From positions 446,972 to 471,351 of the forward strand of contig NW_014577176.1 of NCBI RefSeq assembly GCF_000485595.1: DNA of 24,380 bases, given 5' to 3'. A program made the position numbers and the translations under genes. The notes beneath the pieces are model-generated. The model searched no databases, had not been told where the DNA came from, and was given only the letters and a program-made list of their open reading frames with translations. Numbering within the stretch: the first letter of the stretch is position 1; each line of letters begins with the position of its first letter. Source of the DNA: Priapulus caudatus. Its lineage: Eukaryota; Priapulida; Priapulimorpha; Priapulimorphida; Priapulidae. This document shows positions 11,067 through 19,389 of the stretch, piece after piece.

Positions 11067-14000
11067 CTAGTCTGACTTCTGGCAGTAGAGCTTTTTCAGT
11101 GACTTTAGCTCTTCAATAAGCTGCTTGTTTTGACTTTCCAGCACAGCCACTCTGTTTTCTAGACACTTGACATACTCCTTCTTCTTGCGTCGACACTCCC
11201 TTGCTGCCTCCCTGCAACAAGCAGTTGAATGATTGAAATCACATGCTTTATTGTCTTATGGCAATATTTACAAAATTATACACAGACACTAAACAAAATA
11301 ACCTTGTGGCTGTTAAGACTCATCCCAGCACACCAAAACTCATCAAAATATTCTAACAACAAGTGCCGCAGAGCGACAGCGCTTAACTGACGTGTACTGT
11401 AGTCAGGTATTCTTCTGATAAACTCACTGGCTACAGAATCAAGTGCGCCCTCCTGCCACCGCGTTCACGCTCAGAGCATATATCTAGGATACTACTAATA
11501 CAGATCTAAAATCTATGATAGGCTTTGCTATACCTACTGCAGGGCCCTCGCTACTCACTCGCCAATTCGCCAATGGCGAACAAATTAGTAATCTGGCGAT
11601 TGAAAGTCTTATTTGGCGAAAAAAGTGACGAACGTAATTTTCCTGTAATAAACATGACCCAGCAAACATCGATCCTATTTGATCGTCGAAACAGCAATGT
11701 TTCTTTTTGCGTGCCGGCACACTCCTGTGTCATTCCCGATTGCAGCTTTTTCCTGTACTTCCCCCCCCCGTACTTCAATCAATGCCGCCCAGCCAGCAAG
11801 CACGAGCCACGATGTGCACAGCCACGGACGTGGGTAACAGGGGTGTCGCGGGATGCTTTTTTCGTTTTTGTTTCTTTGGCGTGAATGCGTAGGGCATGCT
11901 GCAGCGCGGGAGAATGGGTCCAGATGCGTGAGTCTCCTGCGAAATGCGCAGCGTGAGACTTAGTAGGGCTGCTAACAGAGTAAGATTAAACTAAAGGGTG
12001 AAATTTTATTTTCGGGGTGCATCAAATGCAGTCTAAGACGTTCAAATGTTTTAAATTTTGCTGGGGGAGACCCCCAGAACCCCCTCTACCTCTCTTCCCC
12101 GCGTCTGCCTGCAGAATCCACATTCGTGCCTACTGCACGCCTTTGAATCCATCATGTGCGTTTTTCCCCAAACTGGGCATTACCACCGTTGTCTAATTTT
12201 CCCTCAGAAGAAACCCTGGTGTTTAAAAAAGGCCTGTCTCCAGACACAGCACGGCAACGGCGCTGGCAAAAGTCAAATGATTTTTACTACGCCTGTGCGT
12301 GCACGTGTGTGCGTGCGTGCGTGTGCGTGCGTGTAGGTGTGTGTTTGTGTGTGTACTGTGTGTGAGGTACTGTAAAAAGTAGTAAAACTGATAAGTACTA
12401 ACTGGGGAATATAGTCAGCTTTGATGAGCAGCTAATTTTTCTGGTTCAATAGCATCCCGAAGTTACAAAAGTAGTAGAGTATATGCATGTGCTGTGAAAA
12501 CTCTTCTGTAAACTATTAGTATTACTGTAAATAACTATAGTGTGTGTATATTACTGTCTATACTGTACTGCGCGCGTGCGTGCGTATTGTGCGTCAGGTA
12601 CTGTAAAAAGTAGCTGTTTGAGACCCTACCATCCACAACAGTTGATGTGGAGAGGGGTTTTAGCAGACATAATTTGGTTAAAACAGCTCTGAAAAATAAC
12701 CTGAAAACAGAAAGTGTTTGTGACATTCTAACCATCAAAATTGAAGGCCCAGAAGAAGAGACGTTTGACTTTGAAAAGTGCTATGTCCAGTGGTGTGCCA
12801 AAAAAGATAAGAGAATTTTCCTGCCAGCATTGAAGAAAAAAATTCAGACAATTTGAATGTCTCTGACTGACACAGAGTCATGGTGGTGAATCATAATGTC
12901 ACGGTGAATAATAGTTTGTTTGCATTAAATAAGTGTAGTTTTGTACTTCATGCATATAAAAGTTTGTGAAAAAATAAAGAAAAGAAAAATTATTTATCGT
13001 CTTCTTGTGTTCAGAAAATGTTAGGCTACAGATGTGGCTAACAGGAATCCAAATTGGCTAATGAAAATTGATTCTGGCTAATTGTTTGGCTACAGGAAAA
13101 ATAATCCTAGCTAGGGCCCTGCTACTGGTAGTACAATAATAAAGATACAGCTGTGTAACTTTAATGACTTCGCTATATTAACATGTTATCATGGATATGC
13201 GTCGAGCGCGAGCGTAGTGATGGTAGTGGGGGAGGGTGGGGGGAGGGGGCTCATAGCAAAAGCAGTTCAGTCCTTTGTTAACAGTCAACAAATCCGTGTT
13301 TAACCCTCCTCTTGAGGGTCAAAAGGTTATCAGACATTTACTCTTCGCACGTCAGCGGAAAATAGATTTCATGGCCCTTTTAATAAAGTGATAAAAACGG
13401 TAGGTCAGCGCTGAAACAAAAAAGTTTTGCACTCGGTCCGTTAGACCATATCCTCAGAAAATGTCTGATATCTGACCTTTCCCCCACTGCCCTTTGACCT
13501 GTGACCTCCAATTTCGCGCTGGTAATGGGTTTCCTCCCTATCACACTACACATCGAATATTAAGAGCGTAGGTCAAGCCATTGAGATTTGTGCCGCAATT
13601 CCGTATTTCCTCCTATACCTTAAGTTAAAGGCATAATAGGTCCATTGATTATGCAATTTTAACGAATGCTAGAGTAACTGGCACCATGTGTAGTTAATAA
13701 GTACGTTACCTTATAGCCAAACGCGTATTAGTTTGTCCAATATCACTGCTAATTACTAAGAAATGTCTAATTGAAATCCTTAAATCTGGTAATCTGGCGC
13801 CAACGCTAAATTGTTTGCCAAGCAAAATAGCCTCGAAACGGTTAGGTGACGTCACATGTCGCTACGGGTGTTGAGCAGAGAATTGTTTGTTCCGGGATGC
13901 TTCGACTAATGAGCTCGTAGTATGTATCTCTGGGTGTATTCTTGGTATTGAGGCACAAGTAAATAACCGTGGGTGCTAATGAACGGGTACACACATGTCT

Positions 14001-17000
14001 TCAATTTCGGACACAGGTGTATTCGTTTGACCAATATACGTAAATACGTATAGTGCCGTCTGCTTTCCATGTTTAGTCTGTGGCCGTGGTTAGTCCGCGA
14101 TCCCCCCATAGTGTTGGCCCCCAACACAGCCTACTTCATTATCACGAGCGTCCGTGATTCGTACGTGGATTCCATGTTCATTACAATCAGAGATACTGTT
14201 ACGTATAGAGTTACGGTACTGTACTATCGCTAGCATTGCGTACGGCTGAGCATGTGTGCGAAAATGTACGGTGCACTATAAATCTGTATCACACCCGCTT
14301 CGCTGGCAGCGGTTTCGAAACTGTAAACAAATCAGTCAACTGATTTCTTGGACTGTGGATTTCAATTAGACATTTCTTAGTAACCAGCAGTGATACTGGA
14401 CAAACTAATACGCGTTTGGCTATAAGGTAATGTACTTATTAACTACACAAGGTGCCAGTTACTCTAGCATTCGTCAGCATTGCATAATCAATGGGCCTAT
14501 TATGCCTTTAAGGGGGAAATATTCCCCCTCCATTGACACATCTTGACCTTTGATCCTTGACTCCCAAATTCGACATCCCGGGTTCTTTTCGCGATCCCCC
14601 CCCCCCGACGTCCCGAATATCAAGACCGTACGTCGAGTAGTTAAGATTTGTGCCCAACTGTTAATGGATGGACGCACGGACGGACGGACGGATAATCATG
14701 CGATTCTACAAGCTGCATCCGACTTCGTCAGCTGAGCTAAAAATATACACACTGTGCATAAACGTGCACGTCCCGAATATCAATCCCACATTGTGCACGT
14801 CCCGAATATCAAGACCGTGTATCATATACACACTGTGCATAAACGCGGTTCACATAGAATATTTATGCGCCTCAAGAAAGATTTTGTCATTGGTTGCTAA
14901 AAGATACAACAGGTCCTTTTAAAAAAGGCCACTCCAAACACTCCTATGTTCACTGTTACTATGGGCATACCTGTTCTTCATGAGTCTGTGTTCTCGCTTG
15001 CCAACCTGTGCGTGACCTCGTCTGTGTGTGCTAGTTGCCTGTTCCATCTCGTCAGCTGTGTCCTGCTGTGAGTAGCTCTGCTCACATGCTAAACATAAAC
15101 CAATCCAGTCAATTCAATGACTATTTGTTTAACATAACTTAATACAGGAAAAATGTGAGACTTACTGCAATTTTTTTAAATTTAATTTGAATGAATTTGG
15201 CAGTGGAGTGGCAGGTTTCTTGATCTATTTTTGTTATGTAGGTATAAATATCTTGTTATCACCCATGTTAAAACGATTGCTTGAAGGCTGGCTAAGGATT
15301 GTCAAGTGAGATGCTAAGATGTCAAGTGAGATGCTGTGATGCTGAGATGTCAAGTGAGATGCTAAGGATGTCAAGTGAGAGTCAGACATATGAATACATG
15401 TACACACCTGTCACTGGAATCAACTGCCCATCAGCACCTTGAATCAGCTGCACTGGAGAGTGCATGGACATACCTACAAAAACAGACATTCGGTATTAAC
15501 CATCCCTTAGTCACATCTATAAGGACTCCAACACTTTCCCGATAGATGTAGAAGTTGGGTATTTAAAAACGATGTCTTGACATCCAAGAAAATGGCACTA
15601 TGGTAGATCTATAGACAGATCTACATTATCGCTATGTAGCATGAATATAATATACCTTTCAGGCCTGGCATTTGCAACACGTGACCATCATCTGAGCTCT
15701 GTGCATATTTAAAAATAGAATCTGGGGTCACTCCTTCTGAATTGGCGTTGGACATTGTGAACGTCTGCAAACCCTGTGCCATGTTTCTGCCCGTCGAAGA
15801 CACCTGTGGCTCTGGAAACAATTCAAGTGAATCAGCAAGCTTATAGACATACAGTCACCATGAGTGCCACTGTAAGTTTACCCATTGTAATTAGTATTTG
15901 GATATGACACTGGGTTGGCCTGCATAACACAGGTGTACAATTAGCTACTGCTTACAAGCATGCAAATGTTACAACCTGTCACTTCGTTTTTTTGAATTAT
16001 TATTATTTAAGTGAGCCATTCATACATGACAACTTATATAGGCACCCTAATAGTAACAAAACTTATCACACTGAAATTTTCCAAACAAGCACAGCTTTTG
16101 GTTAGTTAGTCTGACTGGCAAAACATATCTACCATGTATAAGGAATCATACTGATTCTTGACGGCATGTGACCTTTGTATATTTAATGTTGAATGCTGAA
16201 TTTTTAATGTTGCACAGCGATGGCTATGTTCCGGAGCAAGGACATACATGTGAATGTACCGTAAACACACCTGCAGCTCCACACGGCAACCTGGGAATCA
16301 GGTTACGGACATACATGTGAATGTACCGTAAACACACCTGCAGCTCCACACCGCAACCTGGGAATCAGGTTACGGACATACATGTGAATGTACCGTAAAC
16401 ACACCTGCAGCTCCACACGGCAACCTGGGAATCGAAGCCATGCCAACAGGATCTTGTTCACTGGCCGAATCCGAATCCTGGCTGCTGCTACTCTCCTTCA
16501 TCTTTGCTAGCTGTTGTCCATCGGGAGACGAAAGCTCGCTCAGAATCTTTCTGTGATGAAAAGGAAGAATGTCGTCATTTCCCACCCAAATGATTAGCAT
16601 GATGAATGTCAGATAGAATATGTAGTAGAGCCTAATGACACATCACCTGAATTTCATCTTCTATTCATTTTAGATTGTTATAAATTCAACACTTTAAGCA
16701 GTAATTAAACACTTAAAAAATTGACACGATTAAAACGTGGAAGAAAAAATGCTTCACCCTTATAAAACCATTTTGTTTATGAAATACAATTTTGTCAAAT
16801 AAGCTGAGAATGAATTTCTTCTCACATCTGTTTCATTTATAGACTGAAGAAGTTAGTCAAATTACATGATAAGGCCTAAAAAAATAATTGATGTGTTTCC
16901 GAGAACGGTCTTGAAAAAATTAGGTGGGGTAGGTAGGGATTTTTTTTTTAAATAAAAAAATCCGAAAATGTCAAGTGTTCAGAGGAGAGGTGAGTACCAT

Positions 17001-17806
17001 ATTCTAGGAGTTTGATTTATTTTTTGATTAATAATTGATTTTTGAGAATTGATAATTGATTGATTTATTTTTATTTTTTTTATTTTTGATAAATTTTGAA
17101 TTTTTTTTTTAAATGGAGAAAAAAAGGGTCGGCCCCTATTTGCTAGGTAGGGTCGGGTTCTCGGAAACACATCTTTTTTTTTTTAGGCCTAAATGCCACC
17201 TCATCGATACTTAAGTACCTACCGATATGACGGTCTCCGAGTGTACATTTCACGCCGTTTCTTTGTTTCCCATTCAGGCTGGTCTCGTTTAGCTGCTATC
17301 CCTCGAAACTCTGTATTAGCCTGCAGATTAATAATGTGCAAAACATCACACAGAGGGAAAGGGTGTAGTTTTGATCAGCTTTCTTACCTTCTTATGTCTA
17401 CGGTAACTAATAATATTACTATTAGCAATTACTTACGATATACAATTATAAGATGTCTTAAGTTTCTTATTGTTAACTAGTGTCGCCATAGGCATAGAGC
17501 TCATCCATGGATGCAGCAATATGACAATCCAAACTAGCATGAACCAGTGGACATTCATGCAAAACGCACACAAACACATACATCGTGACTCGATCATGTT
17601 CTCAGACAAAGCATGACACACACCTGCAATGACTGTAAGCTCTGTGCTGACTGAATCACAGACTGCTGTGAGGGATGAATAAATGGTTGCACGTAGCTGA
17701 TTGGTTGGCCTGCGCTCGTCATGTAAACCATGGAAACGTTTCCCCGTGAAGCTCTTTCTCTACGTTTTCGCTCTCTCCGCTCCTCTCCTGATATGTCCAT
17801 GACCAT
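11067..17806 (-). CDS. CREB1: CREB/CREM/ATF1-family cAMP-response transcription factor, 303 aa
   Basis: Coding exons in transcript order: 17809-17624 (ATG at 17806), 17320-17223, 16550-16405, 15811-15656, 15473-15408, 15088-14971 and 11211-11067 (TAG). They sum to 912 nt with every phase matching. The N-terminus is arginine-rich, then PSQQSVIQSAQSLQSLQ matches the CREB segment before the kinase-inducible domain. KRREMYTRRPSYRKILSELSS is that domain; Ser92 in RRPSY is the PKA/CaMK phospho-site used to bind CBP/p300, and its codon context is split by an intron (TATCG|A). A Ser/Asp/Glu-rich stretch follows. GLQTFTMSNANSEG...FKYAQSSDDG matches the glutamine-rich Q2 region. The bZIP runs from about residue 247: basic HRLMKNREAARECRRKKKEY, then a leucine zipper ending LYCQKSD. 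It binds TGACGTCA as a dimer in the nucleus. At 303 aa it is somewhat shorter than vertebrate CREB1 (about 340). It is a pro-orthologue of CREB1, CREM and ATF1, so the symbol is approximate. Confidence 0.93.
12293..12362. repeat. TG/CG-rich alternating purine-pyrimidine repeat
   Basis: GTGCGTGC/GTGTGT microsatellite inside the hAT element. A smaller related patch lies at about 12570-12592, and both are followed by GTACTGTAAAAAGTAG. Confidence 0.8.
12614..12856 (+). pseudogene. hAT transposase C-terminal dimerisation domain, fragment
   Basis: An 80-codon open stretch ends in TGA at 12854-12856. It encodes LPSTTVDVERGFS then LVKTALKNNLKTESV, an IEGPEEETFDFEK segment and a W-containing KKDKR tail. 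The (T/D)VERGFS...(K)T..RN/KNNL.TE arrangement is characteristic of the hAT C-terminal dimerisation region, as in animal ZNF862-like hAT transposases. No zinc finger or catalytic core is readable upstream, so this is a fossil of a once autonomous element. Confidence 0.78.
13128..13624. other. CREB intron sequence, left flank of the palindromic element
   Basis: No exon is visible. 13553-13594 contains GAATATTAAGAGCGTAGGTC...GAGATTTGTGCC. This block has a direct-orientation relative at 14613-14654 on the other side of the palindromic element. Confidence 0.5.
13228..13249 (+). other. Potential G-quadruplex
   Basis: Four G-runs (5, 3, 6 and 5 Gs) are separated by single bases. They lie in the last CREB intron, on the strand opposite the CREB mRNA. 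Confidence 0.6.
13625..14511. mobile_element. 887-bp palindromic element, about 155-bp inverted arms
   Basis: Left arm 13625-13779 (TTAAAGGCATAATAGG... to ...AATTGAAATCC) is repeated in reverse complement at 14357-14511 at above 90% identity by eye, including ATGCTAGAGTAACTGGCACC and CCAAACGCGTATTAGTTTGT. Weaker inverted similarity may extend into the 577-bp spacer (TTTGTTT...CGAAACGG-like). The spacer has no convincing coding sequence. It is probably a non-autonomous DNA transposon with long inverted repeats. Confidence 0.75.
14512..14970. repeat. Repeat-rich CREB intron flank with GGAC and CCCGAATATCAA units
   Basis: It contains GACGTCCCGAATATCAAGACCGTACGTC (14609-14636), a (GGAC)n tract at about 14676-14691, two further copies of GTGCACGTCCCGAATATCAA, and two copies of ATACACACTGTGCATAAACG. 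No exon is seen before the CREB exon at 14971. Confidence 0.6.
15294..15380. repeat. Minisatellite, GATGTCAAGTGAGATGCTAA-type
   Basis: Four copies of GTCAAGTGAGA with variable GATGCT spacers lie within a CREB intron. Confidence 0.85.
16240..16434. repeat. 67-bp triplication spanning a CREB exon-intron boundary
   Basis: GACATACATGTGAATGTACC...CTGCAGCTCCACAC(G/C)GCAACC...GGGAATC starts at 16241, 16308 and 16375, a constant 67-bp period. On the CREB strand each unit holds the last 30 or so bases of exon 16405-16550 plus its donor, GCTGCAG|GTGTGTTTAC. The gene therefore has one used donor and two downstream decoy copies. Confidence 0.95.
16872..17190. mobile_element. 319-bp MITE with 34-bp terminal inverted repeats
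   Basis: The left end is AGGCCTAAAAAAA followed by GATGTGTTTCCGAGAAC; the right end on the minus strand is AGGCCTAAAAAAAAAAA then GATGTGTTTCCGAGAAC. The interior is very A/T-rich with internal GGTAGGTAGGG and GGTAGGGTCGGG boxes. It lies in the CREB intron 26 bp from the 5' splice site of the RRPSY exon. Confidence 0.85.
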
Positions 17807-18036
17807 GTACTGAAATGCAAAAACAGGCTTTAGCAAACAGTATATACACACATTAATTTTTATTAGTGACACGTTGCTGTGATGATGGTGATGAAGTGAA
17901 TCTTATTTCACTAGAACCGTAGACGGGTGAATCATGGTGGAACTTGGAAGTACGAAATTTACAAATCGAAGGCAAGGACGACAACAACAAACATTGATAC
18001 AGACTATTACAGTTTACAAAGTTTTGCAAATAGTGA

Positions 18037-18094
18037 CCAGGGTACGTTCGGGTATACCGGACCGTACCCAGGGTACGTTCCGGCAGTACCCTGG
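18037..18094. repeat. GC-rich direct and inverted repeats
   Basis: CCAGGGTACGTTC occurs at 18037 and 18068. CCAGGGTAC (18068-18076) pairs with GTACCCTGG (18086-18094) as a 9-bp hairpin. It lies in the first CREB intron. Confidence 0.7.
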
Positions 18095-18331
18095 GGGACA
18101 TAGACCCTATGAGCATTACTACACTGCAGTCGACTACACGGTACAGTACACCCTAGGAAATACATCAATAATGACAACACTATGACTATACTTGACTATA
18201 TTATAGGCCTAACTCATTATCTAAGTCTAAGCGTGAAAACACTACACGGATAAACTAGTAGTAGTAGTAGTATACCTGCAGCTAAGCGTTCTTCGTCACA
18301 CAACTCTGCGCACAAGTATGAAGAAACTTAC

Positions 18332-18400
18332 TAACAGTAACACGTCTTTGCACGTGAAATCTTTGGAACGTCATCCAACTTACGTCAGAGAGCCCACAAA
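18332..18400 (-). promoter_or_regulatory. Probable CREB 5' non-coding exon and promoter with CRE-like sites
   Basis: On the minus strand a consensus donor GTAAGT lies at 18331-18326. It would join a non-coding first exon (from 18332 upward) to the acceptor TTTTTGCATTTCAG just before the coding exon at 17809. Two CRE-type motifs lie close by: 18380-18387 (TGACGTAA on the minus strand) and 18368-18373 (TGACGT). The exact start site is not visible; the exon end is an inference from the splice motif. Confidence 0.5.
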
Positions 18401-18670
18401 GATCGTCTCGCCTTCATCGATTTATGCCCTCTATGAGCTGTCTGATTGGTAGGATTTTGTCGTTCGAGAATTCTCATTGGTCGCCGAAATATGTGCGTCA
18501 TTGTGTCTATTAATAGGTGTGAGTCAGTAAACTACTATTGACCTTCAGTGAGTGCAGTGAGTAGACCTACGAGGTAATTAATATGCGCTGCTCACTAAAC
18601 ACAGTCAAATCACAGCCGTACGAAACGGTAGAGGGGGGGGGGACACGTGAGCATCGAAGATTGTTGAGGC

Positions 18671-18733
18671 AATAATGATGACAATGATAATAATAATAAT
18701 AAATGATAATAACAACAACAACAATAATAATAA
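18671..18733. repeat. AAT/AAC trinucleotide repeat
   Basis: Runs of GATAAT, AATAAT and AACAAC. The minus-strand reading frame of isoleucine/tyrosine here is repeat-derived. Confidence 0.85.
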
Positions 18734-18774
18734 GGCTAATTAATCTAAATACCCCTAACATAAATCTTAGAGTA

Positions 18775-18810
18775 ATTAATCATTCTGACTGATGAGTCAG
18801 AATGATTAAT
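18775..18810. repeat. Perfect 16-bp inverted repeat around an AP-1-like site
   Basis: ATTAATCATTCTGACT (18775-18790), a GATG loop, then its exact reverse complement AGTCAGAATGATTAAT (18795-18810). The centre reads TGACTGATGAGTCA, so TGAGTCA (18793-18799) is embedded in it. Confidence 0.9.
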
Positions 18811-19010
18811 CCAAGCATGCATGAATGTAATACATTATACACTTACAGTGTAGCCTAGCTATAATATATATAATTACGTAAATTTTTACGATGCATTTCT
18901 ATCATGAAAATATATCTATATACAATCAATATAATATATACAGTATATATATATATTAATATATATATCATATTATGATAATATTAGGAATATAAGCATA
19001 TAGTATATAG

Positions 19011-19067
19011 GTGCGTGTGCGTGTGCGTGCATGAGCGTACACGTGTGTGCGCGTGCGTGCGTGCGCA
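19011..19067. repeat. GTGC/GTGT alternating purine-pyrimidine tract
   Basis: About 57 bp of nearly unbroken alternating purine and pyrimidine (GTGCGTGTGCGTGTGC...GCGTGCGTGCGTGCGC), a Z-DNA-prone repeat about 320 bp upstream of EFCAB9. Confidence 0.85.
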
Positions 19068-19389
19068 ATATGTACAATACGTACCATATATACAATATGT
19101 TAATTATATATTTATATTTATATAATTTTTATAATTTATATAATTATTCGCTAATATTAATATTTTTTGGCTATTACAATCTACTACATGCACTATGTAA
19201 TATCGAACACGCCATCATAACAATGCGTTTAAACAAAGAAAAACAATGCGATTAACTATACATTATTCATAATAACTAAATACTGCTTTGCATTTTTTAG
19301 TACAGCAGGCTTAATTGGCACGTACTGAAACAACTATCACGTTTTTCCTGCTACAGACATTGTCGCTCTAACTTGGAAGTAACTTGGAA

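Larger units (their letters stand above)
11540..13121. mobile_element. 1.58-kb degenerate hAT DNA transposon in the last CREB intron
   Basis: The left end is CAGGGCCCTCGCTA and the right end on the minus strand is CAGGGCCCTAGCTA, a 14-bp inverted terminus with one mismatch. CTACTG flanks both sides (11534-11539 and 13122-13127), a 6-bp target duplication. Near the right end lies a remnant of a hAT transposase C-terminus (12614-12856). The middle holds TG/CG repeats and two copies of GTACTGTAAAAAGTAG. It sits in the 3.8-kb intron that splits the CREB basic region. Confidence 0.82.
18401..19389. other. Intergenic region between divergent CREB and EFCAB9
   Basis: No exon is visible. It contains a TGAGTCA AP-1-like site at 18520-18526, a trinucleotide repeat (about 18671-18733), a perfect palindrome (18775-18810), AT-rich DNA and a Z-DNA-type tract (19011-19067). 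Confidence 0.6.

Noticed and set aside
16240-16434. CRISPR-like array
   Set aside because: The three units are contiguous 67-bp copies without spacers and include a CREB exon end, in a eukaryotic genome.
18567-18761. Minus-strand Ile/Tyr-rich small protein
   Set aside because: Created by the AAT trinucleotide repeat; no gene signals.
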